Assembly: GCA_002189035.1 (NCBI GenBank)
Contig: NEEC01000009.1
Location: forward strand, 124,001-188,000
Length of the DNA: 64,000 nt
Source of the DNA: Utricularia gibba
Lineage: Eukaryota; Streptophyta; Magnoliopsida; Lamiales; Lentibulariaceae
Direction: 5' to 3'
Under the pieces are notes generated by a model, which did not search any database, had not been told where the DNA came from, and saw only the letters and a program-made list of their open reading frames with translations. Shown in pieces: positions 1 through 11,942 of the stretch; within the stretch, counting starts at the first letter, position 1; each line of letters begins with the position of its first letter. The position numbers and the translations under genes were made by a program.

Positions 1-984
1 CAAAAGTCTGGTTTCCACAATGAAAAGAGACTTACTTCTTTTGATTTACATAGAATAATAAAGTTTTCTAAAATTTCTGATTTTTGTAAAAATAATATTG
101 ATTTCCTGAAAGTCTCATCAGCATTTCCGTAAATCACAAATAAAAGATGGTCAGAATGACTTCATCATCCAGTCGATGCGTCTTTGCTGGGTGACACAGC
201 CGGTTTCTGAAACCTGCAAATTTTATGAAAATTTTGGCAGTTTTACTTTAACCCCACCCAAGTAACAAAGAAATTACCACCTCAGTACAAGTCGTTGCCA
301 CATTGAATGTACACACTTTTGGGCCACATGGCAGGAAATCATTATAGATGAATGTACAGCCGATGCGAGTGGTTGAAACGACATAAATAATTTTTATTGT
401 GCTTCGTTTCTTAGAGCCATGCAGAGTTCGCCCCCACAGCATTTACATCCACCCACATGCCATGGCGCATCGGGGTTTACCATAAGATGAGCCTCAGGCG
501 CGTGCACCTCTGGTTGGGGAGGGCACAGCATGACAGACAGATGCCAAATATATAATCAGTATATGTTGGGTATTTGTTGTGTTTTGTGCATGCGCTAATT
601 GTGCAAGTCGCTGAGATTGTGATCAAGCAAACCTGAGCATTCTTGAGTTATAGATGGTAAACGATAGGGATTGATGATTAGGTGTCTAAGGACAACGTGA
701 TCATTGCCCTCTCTGATGTACGACTTTACCTTCTTCTTCCCTCCATTACCTTCTCAAACCACCATTCATTCCTATTCTACTCTTTGGTGTGAGACTGGTT
801 TGGGGTGTGGGTTTGAGCCTGGGACTCAGGACCGTGGCTGGCTGCTGTGGTAACTGTAACTCCTTTTGTTTGCCACCGCATCTCATTTATGAAACTCCAC
901 CATCCAAGCTTCTACTGTGTATATATTACCTGGTACCATGGCACAAAAACCAACATCCATCACATTATTCACCTTTCGCTCACA
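1..984. other. Upstream spacer of first GDSL gene
   Basis: No convincing coding region is visible on either strand; the short reading frames here have no family resemblance. The last 100 bases hold the probable core promoter and 5' leader of the GDSL gene starting at 985. Confidence 0.6.
920..927 (+). promoter_or_regulatory. Candidate TATA box of GDSL gene 1
   Basis: TATATATT lies about 58 bases before the ATG at 985. That would place transcription start near 950 and give a leader of about 35 bases. This is inference from spacing only. Confidence 0.4.
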
Positions 985-2491
985 ATGTTCTCCTTTGAGT
1001 CCATGGTGCCTCTTCTCCCTATTGTGCTTGCTCTTGCCTCCGTAGCCAGCCCGGCCGAAGGTCGAGCATTCTTCGTCTTCGGGGACTCTCTAGTCGACAA
1101 TGGCAACAACAACTACCTCGCAACCACAGCTCGTGCGGATTCGCCTCCCTACGGCATCGACTATCCTACTCACCGTCCCACCGGCCGCTTCTCCAATGGC
1201 CTCAACATCCCTGATATCATCAGTAAGCATTACTTCCCTCTCCCTATCCTTTCTATCTATATGAACGTACTTTGATGTTAAGTAGGAAGCGAAGGGAAGA
1301 TGACATCTAAATTGATACAGGTGAGAGACTGGGAGCAGAGTCCACTGAGCCATACTTGAGCCCTGCCCTCAGGGGCCAGAAGCTTCTTGTTGGTGCCAAT
1401 TTCGCCTCTGCAGGAGTTGGGATCCTCAACGACACCGGCTTCCAATTTGTAAGTGGATTTGACATTTTATAAGGCAAAAGTAGAACTAGGCTTACGCCAA
1501 AGCTTGCTCATGTGTTGGTTCCTTGCAGCTGAATATCATTAGAATTTACAAGCAGCTGGAGTACTTCCAGCAATACCAGACGCGTGTAGCTCAGCTGATA
1601 GGCCCTGAGAATGCAAAAAACCTAGTGAACCAAGCACTTGTCCTTATCACCCTGGGAGGCAATGACTTCGTCAACAATTACTATTTGGTCCCATTCTCAG
1701 CAAGATCGAGACAATTCGCTCTCCCTGACTACGTCCCCTACATCGTCTCTGAATACCGCAAGATCCTACTTGTAATTAGCTACACCTTTGTTTTTTTCAT
1801 ACAAACTAATGTAAGAAATACTAACTTCGTTCCTGCGAGTGCAGAAACTGTACGATTTAGGAGCCAGACGGGTCCTTGTCACCGGAACCGGACCCTTGGG
1901 TTGCGTGCCCGCCGAACTGGCGCAGCGCAGCCGGAACGGAGAATGCGACCCGGAACTCATGCGTGCTGCCACCCTCTTCAACCCGCAGTTGCAGGCACTC
2001 ACTTTTCTTTTTCCATATTCAAATTACAAAGAGAAAAGAAAAAAAATGTTATCTTCCTACCGTACCCTATTCAATGCTGCATCCTCTCAGGCAATGGTGA
2101 GTAAGGTGAACTCCGAGATTGGATCCGACGCCTTCATTGCCGTCAACACTAGGAAAATGCACATGGACTTCATCTCCAACCCTCAGGCCTTCGGTTCGTC
2201 CTTTTCTTCTTCAAGTTCCCAACGTACATAAATACTCATACGAAGAATCCAACAGGGTTCGTGACATCAAAGATCGCATGCTGCGGACAAGGGCGGTTCA
2301 ACGGGATCGGGCTCTGCACCCCAATGTCCAACTTGTGCCCGAATCGAAACATCTACGCCTTCTGGGACGCCTTCCACCCATCGGAAAGAGCTAACAGGAT
2401 CATCGTGGATCAAATGTTCAACGGAGATAACGAGTACATGCATCCCTTCAACCTCAGCACCATCGTGGAACTCGACGCAGCCAGGGTCTGA
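985..2491 (+). CDS. GDSL esterase/lipase, secreted (copy 1)
   Basis: Predicted extracellular serine esterase/lipase of the plant GDSL (SGNH) family, related to the At5g33370 type. The exons I infer are 985-1222, 1321-1448, 1529-1771, 1845-1994, 2091-2193 and 2256-2491, giving about 365 residues, normal for the family. A hydrophobic signal peptide fills the first ~26 residues. Block [15 protein letters not shown] carries the nucleophile Ser35; block III is [10 protein letters not shown]; block V FWDAFHP supplies Asp325 and His328. ATG 985 is the nearest in-frame start before the hydrophobic stretch; Met7 (1003) is an alternative. It lies in tandem with a second copy on the same strand. Oddity: the segment 1995-2090 is absent from copy 2, has a GC donor, and is open in frame, so it may be a sixth-exon-forming intron or an in-frame insert. 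The in vivo substrate cannot be read from sequence. Confidence 0.93.
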
Positions 2492-2650
2492 AACCCGCTA
2501 CCAGCAACATAAAGACTATCTATCATCCTCCATATGATTCTTCCATTTATGTAATCTCACTCCTAGATTCGGTGTCCACTTGCTCTTGGGGAGCACCCAT
2601 TTGGTTTTTTTTTTTTTTTTTAATTTTTGATGTGCTTCATCATGCGAATC

Positions 2651-2656
2651 AATAAA
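2651..2656 (+). terminator. Polyadenylation signal of GDSL gene 1
   Basis: AATAAA lies 160 bases after the stop codon, preceded by a run of about 17 T. This is a plausible 3' processing signal; the cleavage site is unknown. Confidence 0.4.
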
Positions 2657-2659
2657 TGT

Positions 2660-4690
2660 TACGCAGGAACTCACATGGTTTTGTTGGATGTGTTTGGTTG
2701 GCGTATTTATGTATACATTTTATGTTGAATCTCGCTTTTTTTCTTAATATTTTTAAAATGAATATAAAATATCAATTAATTCAATACATATAAAAATCTC
2801 GACCATCATAAACCAATTGGAACTGCCGCGCATTTTAATACTGAACAAAGTAGGTGGTTGCTTCAAACAAAAAAGGATATCGATGTGCAACATTTTATAT
2901 TATATAGATGGATGGCATTGTGGTTTGTGAGGGTGACATGACGTGTATATAAAATAAGGTGGACTTGGTCAACTATAAATAAAGACAGGGAGTTAAGGTT
3001 TTTATTGGAATTTATTTCAATTTCTGTAGTGCGTAATTTAAAAGAAAAAAAATATTTTCACATTAGTGTCTCAACCGCAGGCGGGGTTAGTGCATTGCGT
3101 TTTTAATCGACGTTAAATGATAGAATACGTATTAGGCCTCATTTGATAGTACGTTTTATTTACGTGACACTAAATGTAGGTGGGATTAATTTACACTAAA
3201 ATGAGTGATTTGAAAAAATATGAACATATTTGATAAGAAATAATTATTTATCACTATAAAGTTTTATAATTGAATTTATATATAAATTATTCATAATTAA
3301 TTATTTGTATATACTTATTTATTATGTGATTAATATTGTATATTTAATTGATTGTATAATATCGTATTTTACTATAATATTGTATAATATTATAAGAAAA
3401 ATATAATATTGTATTTTATATTATATACGTGTCTGTATTTTAGTATAAATGAAATATTAAATAATAAAGTTGATGGTATATTTAATTCACTTTGTTATAT
3501 ATATCACTATTTATTAATCGTATGATTAAAATGTTTTATTTAACGTAAACCAATTCTTCACATACTTCCAAACGAATCTCATAGATTACGGATATATGCC
3601 TATTAAGGGAATGCGAAATGTTATATGGCTTGGATTCCGTTGGGGGGAATGAGTTAAATACCTGAACTTTTTTATTTTATTTGCCATTTACCCTAGTTAT
3701 AGCAAAGATTTGTAAATTACCAAAAAACTAAGTTGTTCTTTGCGTTTTTCCCTACTTTATGCTTTTTTCGTTTTTGAATGTTTTTTTTTTTTGGATTTCT
3801 AATTTAGGGGTTCAATTTTAAAGTTTAATATTTAGTATTTATAACTTAGAAATATTATATATTAAGTTTTCATAATTTTATGATTACTGATTTAGAGTTT
3901 AGGGTTTAAGATTTCATAATTTTTTAAGATTACTGATTTAGGGTTTAAGATTTTAATTGGGATTTAATTTTTTTGGTTTCAGATTTAAATTTTAGAGTTG
4001 AAGGTTTAGATTTTAGAACTTGATATTTAGTTTTCTGATTTAATATTTAAGGGTTTAAGATTTGAAATTTAAGTTTTAGATTTTAAGTATAGATTTTAGG
4101 GTTTATATTATGATATTTTTAAATTTCAAATTTAGTATTATGATTTGAATAAAAATTAAGTTTTATGTATTTTTATTTTTTATAATTTAATTTATAAATT
4201 AAATCTTAATATAAAGTATTTTACAAATGGTAGACGAACATAAGTTAATTTTCAAAGAAAAGTTGAAAGTAGGGTAAAATACAAATATAATGCACCTGAC
4301 AAAGGTAAAACGTCGAGGGAGCCGGATTCGTTGCCCGAGTCTCCCCAAAAACGACTCGGTTTTTGAGACGGTGGAGACAATCTGGGCTTCTTTGAGCCCC
4401 TCGTAACTAGAGCCGAATTTCCCTTCTCAGGGAGGGATTCTGATGTGTATGAGGCGTGGGCCTATTTGACGAAGCGGTAGGCCCGTCTTCGTTTTGGCAA
4501 TAACGCAGACAATTATTGCCAGGGCGGACTGAATAATTGGATCCGATGACTGCGGTTAGACCTGCTTCGGCACTCATAAATGGCCACGCAGTTTGATGCT
4601 GAACTGGAACAACGAGTCAAAACGTTAATGCAGTCGAAGACTATGAACCAAAAACTCATCTCAACAACTTGTGGGATGACCCAAGTCCCC
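2660..4690. other. AT-rich spacer between tandem GDSL genes
   Basis: I see no gene here. 3130-3590 looks like an old, very AT-rich insertion with no recognisable coding capacity. 3780-4140 is a stretch of degenerate TTTAGGGTTTA-like repeats, annotated separately. 4300-4690 is less AT-rich and is the promoter-proximal region of GDSL gene 2. Confidence 0.5.
3780..4140. repeat. Degenerate telomere-like GGGTTTA repeats
   Basis: Many variants of GATTTAGGGTTTAAGATTT occur in loose tandem order with intervening T-rich sequence. The plant telomere unit is TTTAGGG, so this could be a decayed interstitial telomere-like tract or simply T/A-rich low-complexity DNA. Confidence 0.45.
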
Positions 4691-4795
4691 GGCATTTAAA
4701 GGCCACCACCGCGCTTTGTCGTATAAGAAAGACTGCAACCACAGCACCATTTCCATTCTCATCCACCCAAGCACCGCATCTTCTTCTTTCAGGGA

Positions 4796-6281
4796 ATGGC
4801 GGCTCTTGTTCCCCCTGCTCTCTTCTTCTTGGTTTTGCTCTTGGGGAACCTCGGGCTGCATGCCGGGGCGCAGACCAGGGGAACTCGAAATGCCTTCTTC
4901 GTCTTTGGTGACTCTTTGGTGGACAATGGGAACAACAACTACTTGGCGACTACTGCAAGAGCTGATTCCGCACCCTACGGAATCGACTATCCCAGCCACC
5001 GCCCCACCGGCCGCTTCTCTAATGGCCTTAACATCCCTGATCTCATCAGTACGCGCGTTTTTCTAGCTTCCATGCACATGTGTCTTTTCAACCGGGTATG
5101 CTGACTGAAGGTCGTGCTTTCGTGGCTTGCAGGTCAGCACTTTGGCTGGGAACCAACGCTTCCTTACCTGAGCCCTGAGCTATCCGGGCAGAAGCTTTTG
5201 GTCGGAGCCAACTTCGCTTCTGCTGGAGTTGGAGTACTCAACGACACTGGAATACAATTTGTGGGTGGTCCATTTATTCGTTTTTCTCTTTTTTTCTGAA
5301 AGATATCGAATCCGAGTTGTGTGTGCTTTTGCAGATAAACATTATCCGGATATACCAGCAGCTGAACTTCTTCCATCAATACCAGCAGAGGGTGAGTGCT
5401 CTCATCGGAAGAGAAGAGGCTAAAAGGCTTGTCAAAAACTCATTGGTTCTGATGACATTGGGAGGCAATGACTTCGTTAACAATTACTATTTGGTACCTT
5501 ACTCCATCCGCTCCCAGCAATACGCCATCGAAGATTACGTCCCGTTTGTCATTTCGGAATACAAAAAAGTCTTGAAGGTGTTTGTTCTTACCCCTTCCCT
5601 GGAGTGCAAGAATTTTAGATCCTGATTTTATGAAACATTGAACCATGCAGAGGCTCTATGGGCTCGGTGCTCGTCGCGTCTTAGTAACGGGTACGGGGCC
5701 GCTTGGTTGTGTGCCGGCGGAGTTAGCGCAGCACAGCGAGAACGGAGAATGCTCTGCGGAGCTGATGAAGGCGGCGGCGCTATGGAACCCGCAGTTGGTG
5801 ACAATGCTGGACCAGCTCAACGGGGAAATTGGCTCGAAAGTGTTCCTTGCAGCGAACACGAATCAAATGCACATGGACTTCATCACTAATCCTGAACAGT
5901 TTGGTACGAAAGCATTCCATTGCCTTCACTTATTCTGCTGCCATTTCACAGTTACTCCTCACCATATAATTCTGCAGCAGACATCCCTTGCACTCCCCCA
6001 TTGCGCATTCGAGCTTACTCCACTAACTAACGTACTCGACATTAATAGGATTCAAGACTTCGAAGATTGCTTGTTGCGGACAAGGGCCGTACAACGGGAT
6101 GGGACTCTGCACGAGGCTATCGAACCTGTGCTCGAACAGAGACGACTACGTGTTCTGGGATCCGTTCCACCCATCGGAGAAGGCGAACAGACTGATTGTC
6201 CAGCAGATCTTGACCGGCACCAACACCACCTATATGTACCCCATGAACCTGACCAGGTTCATGGATGAATCCACCTCCTGA
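4796..6281 (+). CDS. GDSL esterase/lipase, secreted (copy 2)
   Basis: Second member of the tandem GDSL pair, also a predicted secreted serine esterase/lipase. The exons are 4796-5048, 5133-5260, 5335-5577, 5651-5903 and 6049-6281, all with GT-AG borders, giving 369 residues. The signal peptide is a strong Leu-rich segment (residues ~4-24). Catalytic blocks are [14 protein letters not shown] (Ser40), [10 protein letters not shown], and FWDPFHP (Asp330, His333). The intron positions and the lengths of exons 2 (128 nt) and 3 (243 nt) are identical to copy 1, which shows a recent-enough duplication. Copy 2 has five exons, the usual count I expect for this subfamily, and lacks the extra split in exon 4 seen in copy 1. 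A weak TTTAAA at 4695 or TATAAG at 4722 may be the promoter. Substrate unknown. Confidence 0.94.
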
Positions 6282-7700
6282 TCCCATAGAAAATTAGAAG
6301 AGCACATGAGGTTTTCTAAAAAAATGTATCCATCCTCTTCCTTGATATTTTAAAATAATCTGAATTCTCAACAAGGTTTTTTTTATTGGAATTTTTTGTT
6401 TACTTTTCAAGATAAAATAGCTAAATATACTTAATTATAATTACAAAATTTAAAATAATAATTATCCTATATAATTTTTTATTATACACAATGAGTCATT
6501 TATCTATTAATATCATTTTATTCTACTAAATATATTAGTTTCTCACATTCATATTGATTAATAATTTATAAATTATACTTTTATAATAATTTTGATAATG
6601 AGTATTTAGCTTATTTAAATCATTGGTTATTACTCCAATTCTAAATAATCTATGTAATGTGCAAAATGAATTTTACATCTCTGTTCATTTTTGTTAATAT
6701 TCTTTAATAATAACCATTAGTCACTTCCAATTTTTCTGTTGATTTCACTAAAGATTTAATTTATTATTATGTCATCATTTCAAACGATTTCTAAACTAAT
6801 TTCACACAATCCATTTGTTCTTTACATATAGCAAATGTAAGTATTTATTATTGATTCTGATTCTATGAAATTAGCAATACATTATTAGTTATTCATCATA
6901 TAATGAAATTAATCTTTTTTCAGCATTCATCTCTCTTATTTATTATCATAAATTATATAATGTTCATCTTTGACATTGAGAATTTTTTATGTCAACATTC
7001 ATCTTAATTAATCGTATTTCAAATTCAAAACAATCCCTTGTAAGTTTTCATTCTAAAATTCTATTATTATATAATTTTCAATCATTACTCTTTATATTAT
7101 CTTCCATACCTATACAGTATCCCTAGTATCTCCCATTTCACTAATAGCTTCACCTTCATTTGTGATTGCTTGATAAATCTTTGAGAATATTTACATTAGT
7201 AGTTTCTTTACAATTTATTCATCCTGTTAGAATCTGATTTTTTTCTCCATTCTTTACCTTTCATTGCATGCTAGGTATCAAAGATAATTCAAGTTGATTC
7301 CATTTTTTATACTTATAATCCTTCACTATAATGTTTTCTGTAGACGACCTTCATCTATATTCATTCTTCTGTCCTCCGCATGAATTGAGCATATGACATT
7401 CTTCCACATTGCATCTTTTTCAATCATAAATCTCTACTACTATTTAACAAAGAACATTTTATTTTTTCATGTATAAATTTAATGGTCAATCGCCTCTTAA
7501 AAAATTAATGCATGTATTTTTCTCATTATATCTAATGATTTTTTTGTTTTTTCTTCTATATGTTCTAGAAGCTCGTTCCAAGTTGATTGTATTGGTCCAT
7601 AAAAGTTCATGTGTGAAGAGGATTTCCGAAGACTGTGCTAAGATGATTGAGAGTGGTGATGGGATTGATTGAGAAGTGGGAAATGCTATCCTCAATTTAT
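6282..7700. other. AT-rich spacer, no gene seen
   Basis: Long AT-rich stretch without recognisable coding sequence. Its distal part (roughly 7200-7708) may include the 5' LTR of the adjacent copia relic, because a primer-binding-like site follows at 7710, but I could not match it to the 3' LTR start. Confidence 0.4.
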
Positions 7701-8672
7701 TTTTCAACTTGGTATCAAAAACCAATTTTGTGCCCTACTATTGATTCCTCCCTTTATTCTTTGTCTTAATCTCTAATTTCTATGCCCTAGTCAAACAATG
7801 AGGAACACTATGACCAACAAACAACTAATAGATCGATTACAATGATTTTGTGGACAAGTAGAGGATTGAGTGAAGATTATGAGGACCCCTATGACCACTA
7901 AATAGCTAAAGGCGATTATGGAGAGGATGGTGAAGTTGTTTTAAATATCACTTGAGGATATAGCATTGCTTAATAAGTTGTGGTACCCCATAATGAGACG
8001 ACATTAGTGTATATGGAGCTATCACCCTTAGAGTTTAAACTTGAAGGTACAAGGAGTTATCTTAGTTGTTCTCGTTCTATAAAGTAAGGACTATAGATGA
8101 AAAGTTCGAAGAGATTAATTTGTGTTAACATTTCTTAAAGAATAACTAATTAGACGAACACTCTTTAATCGATAATGAAAATGAAAATATAGCTAACAAT
8201 GATGTTTTGAATATTGAAGTTTCAAGAAGCCAACAACAATTGAGGCATACAACTCGAGGTACTACATAAATGCCTCTTGATAGATATGGAGATTGAGAAA
8301 CTTATGTGGCCACAATTTCACCTCTTCCAAAGACATTGTCAGAAGCTAAAACAAATCTAAACTAGTGACTCTCAATATTAGAAGAAATGATAGCTTTGGA
8401 AAAGAATGACACATTGAATTAGTTACTCTATCAAAAGAAAAGAAAACAATTAGATGCAAATGAATATATATTTCAAAGGAAACGATAAAAGGTGAAATTG
8501 AGAGATACAAATCCTGGTTGGTTATTACAGGATATAATCAAATATATGGAATTGACTATGAGGATACATTTGCACTAATTGCAAAGATGAACATGACCAG
8601 AATATTAATCTCATGTGCCGAACGTTAATTGGGAACTACAACTATTAGATATTTAAAATGCTTTTATGCATT

Positions 8673-10089
8673 ATACGTGATGACACACATTTTTCCTGAA
8701 TTTTATAATATAAAATAGTTATATTTTATTATGGTTTAAGTTAGATAAATGTGGTTTTCTTATGTTTATGTGTGTTTAAGTTAATTTTGTGTGTTTGTGT
8801 TAAAAAGTGGACTAAATCTTTTGATTTAGTCCACAACCTTTGTTACTAATATTTCAGTAAGTTCAGCAGGAAGATTAGTTGAGAATCAAACTTGCAAATG
8901 TGTGGAACAAGTGAAAAAGGGCGCAAAATCCGGAGAAGGACAAAGAGCACTGTTCTACCGCCACCTGCAGTCTGTAAGTTCACGCCGGGAACAGTGCTGG
9001 CGGCAGGGAACAGTGCTGGCAGTCAGGAATAGTGCGATGGAGTGAAGGAGAGGGGATAATTTATTTCGAAAAGGAAGAGAGCGGGAAAAAGAACACACAG
9101 CAGCGAATAGCGAGCAAGGGGATGCAAGGGGGCTTCTTCCCCCACGCGAAAAACACCAACCAGAAGGGGGAGGGAAGGCCTCCATCATCAAGAGCAGCAC
9201 CGGAGCCTAGTCCAGCGCTATTGTTTCGGGCTGTGAACAATAGCAACCGGGCAAAAGAACAATCTTTATTTGCTTTTAGTTTTTTGAACATTTCAAGTTT
9301 TGCATTTGACTTGTTTAAAATGTTTTTGCCATTTTGGCCAACTTATATGAATGAAATCGTGCTTTATTTCCCAAGCATGAGTTGCTTAGAGGTGAAGTGG
9401 GGTGGTATATGCTTAGGGTTGATGATGAAATTTATGTGTGTTCCTTAACTCTTGTTTCCAAAAACCATGGGTAGACCTAAAGAGGAAAACAAGTAGTTTC
9501 ACAACTTAGATGCTTGGTTTAGAGGTAGACCAACAAACCAAGACAGGAGCAATCGGTGTTAGTCCATGGTAGAACCAGTAGAACCAGGTAGACCTAGTTC
9601 TATATGCTTTGCATGCAAGTAAACTTAATTACAATGTTGGTTATGATATTGGGGACTAGCTTAACCAAAAATATGATGAATGTCCTGGGTAAACTTAGGT
9701 TATTTGGAGTTGTGAGTATAGGAAGATGGTAAATTAAGTTAGGAACCTTAGCATAACACCGCCTACAAATCCTTAAGGCGTCTTCGTATTATTCTAAGTT
9801 AGAACCAGTACCTGTCACCTTTAGCGTTGAGATCTGATATTGCTTACCTACCTTGTTTACTGAACTTGTTTACCACTGTTAGTCCGAACTTAGATTAAGA
9901 CCTACTGCTATTCGAAATTATGCATTTACTAAAACACTTAGCAAGCACAAGCTCTTCGTGATCGACCCTGATACCCACTATACAAGTTTTCTAAATTTGT
10001 ATTTTGAGTATATTAGGAACTATAAATTTATTTGATAATGAAATTTCTATTTTTGCAACGACATTAGGAAATTTCTGTTTATCAATACG
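8673..10089. mobile_element. Solo LTR with 5-bp target duplication
   Basis: The insert 8678-10084 begins TGATGACACA and ends TTTATCA (TG...CA ends). It is flanked by ATACG on both sides (8673-8677 and 10085-10089). The copia reading frame on the two sides is contiguous once the insert is skipped, which confirms the borders. Length is 1407 bp. Inside are GC-richer segments with repeated AACAGTGCT-like motifs (8947-9030) and one reading frame (9032-9448) with no family resemblance. The lineage is uncertain, probably Ty3/gypsy-type given LTR length. Confidence 0.8.
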
Positions 10090-10137
10090 CCTAAGGAGGA
10101 GGTGTATATGGATATACCATCGAGATTTGCATTGGGT

Positions 10138-10490
10138 TTATAAATTTTATTTGATACGTGAATTTTCATAATAATGACGTTGCAAAATTTTTATTTATCA
10201 TAGAGCTTGAACATCTTCTCAGAGCCTCTCCTCATATTCTAGTATTGAGTTTGATTCTTTGGTTGAAAGCAATGTGGCTTGAGTGTGAGCATGTTTTTTA
10301 ATCCTTTGAACTTCTTCACATTTTGGTAACATTTCCAACCTTGGTTTTTTCCCATTGTTATTTCCACGTAACCATTGTGTCGTTTGCCTTTCTCTGCATT
10401 AAAACACAATGCATCACACATAAGGTGCGATAGTAATATAGTGTCCATGACCTTCTGTAAGAAAGTCTCATGCAATTCAACTAAAATCCT
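10138..10490. other. Unassigned insert within copia relic
   Basis: 10138-10203 is an imperfect copy of the last ~65 bp of the solo LTR just upstream, ending in the same TTTATCA-like terminus. 10204-10490 shows no similarity I recognise. The copia pol homology resumes near 10490, so this is a second break in the relic. Confidence 0.4.
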
Positions 10491-11942
10491 CTAAGAAGCT
10501 ATGAATTACTTGTGATGATCTTGAAGAAATTGCAAGGTTGAAAACTCAATTGGGAAAGGAATTTGAAGTTTGAGACTTAGATTTTCTGAACTATTTCTTA
10601 GAAATTGAGATTAAGAGATTATCCACATGAATACTTCTATCTCATCTACTAAATAAAACCAAGATGATGAACTTTCGGGCAGCTTGCCACCTATAGAACA
10701 AAATTTGAGATTGACTTTATAAAGAAGCAAACATATGAATAAGGAGTAGTATCAAAGTTTAGTTGGGAGGTTAATTACCTTTGTCACACACATCTTGATA
10801 TTTTTTATGCAGTAGAAGTTGTAAGTCTATACATCTATAATCCAAGGGAGAAATATATGATAGTTGTCTAGCACATTTTAAGATACTTGAAACATTGCCT
10901 GAGGAAAAGAATTTATTTCGAACCAAATAATCATCTTAGAATAGAGAGATATTGTGATGCTGATTAGGCAAGCTATCATGATGATCATCAATCAACATCA
11001 GGTTTTTGTGTGTTTATTGATTACAATCTAGTAAGTTTGAGAAGAAATAGGGCATTTTTACAAGATCAACTGGAGAGGTGGAATATTGTGCTATGGCTAC
11101 AAGTGTATGTAAAATGATATGGATTCTACATCTTTTTGATGACTTGAAACTATCTAGGAAAGATCCAATGAATTTACGGTATGATAACAAATCAGCAATA
11201 TGCATTGCCAACAATCATGTGCAACATGATTGAACAAAACATATCGAGTTTGATCGATTCTTCATGTGAGATTATATCTTGAATCAAAAGTTTGAGTTTA
11301 ACCATGTACCCTCTCAAGAGCAAGTGGCAAACTCTCTAACAATAGATGTGAGTATCACAGAGCATGAAGACATTTGTGATACGTTGAACTTGACAATGCC
11401 AACTCAACTTGAGAAGGAGTGTGGAAGTATCATTTAATGTCATGTTTAGTGTTTTTGTTCGACAATTTTTGTCATATTGTGACAATATCAATAGGAGTAA
11501 GAATGAGTATAAGCGACACTTTCACTCTTATGGTTGAAAATGAGTTTTTCATCTCGATTGTTCTCCAAACTCATTTTCTTACTCATAAATCTTTAATTTG
11601 TTTTTCAATTATATTTAGTATACCAAATTTCAATGATTTCATTTTTTTTTATTTTAGAAAAAAATATTTCATAAAATATTAAGATGATCAATTTATTTAA
11701 CTATATCTTTTTCCATCGAGAAGCCATATCGGATGCCAATACTATATCGATGGTGCCTTCTCATTACAATGCCATACTGAAATCTCATTTTTAACTGATT
11801 TTTTTTTTTAAAAAAAGTCAATATTATTAGAGCACACTGAACTATGAATCTGTTGGGCTGTGATTTTGGATTGACGGGCCCAAGTAGTCTAGCCTCCTTA
11901 TCGGCAAATAACCGCCACGGTGAAGCAAGTCCTGCCACGGCG

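Larger units (their letters stand above)
7710..11690 (+). mobile_element. Ty1/copia retrotransposon relic, heavily decayed
   Basis: TGGTATCAAAAACC at 7710 resembles the copia primer-binding site (initiator-tRNA complement). A gag-like patch lies at about 7990-8120. Reverse-transcriptase-like sequence covers 8290-8677 and 10090-10140, then 10490-10900. RNase-H-like sequence (YCDAD-type, then the KSA(I) and NHVQH-type blocks) runs to about 11400. A purine-rich stretch precedes TGTGGAAGTATC at 11420, a likely 3' LTR start. Most of protease/integrase is deleted, and stops and frameshifts are abundant, so it is dead. A solo LTR (8678-10084) interrupts it. No function remains. Confidence 0.8.

Noticed and set aside
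7469-7672. 67-codon open frame near the copia relic
   Set aside because: Hydrophobic low-complexity sequence, no copia or host similarity, probably within the decayed 5' LTR.
9032-9448. 138-codon open frame on +
   Set aside because: Lies wholly inside the solo LTR 8678-10084, has low-complexity Lys/Ser-rich sequence and no family resemblance.
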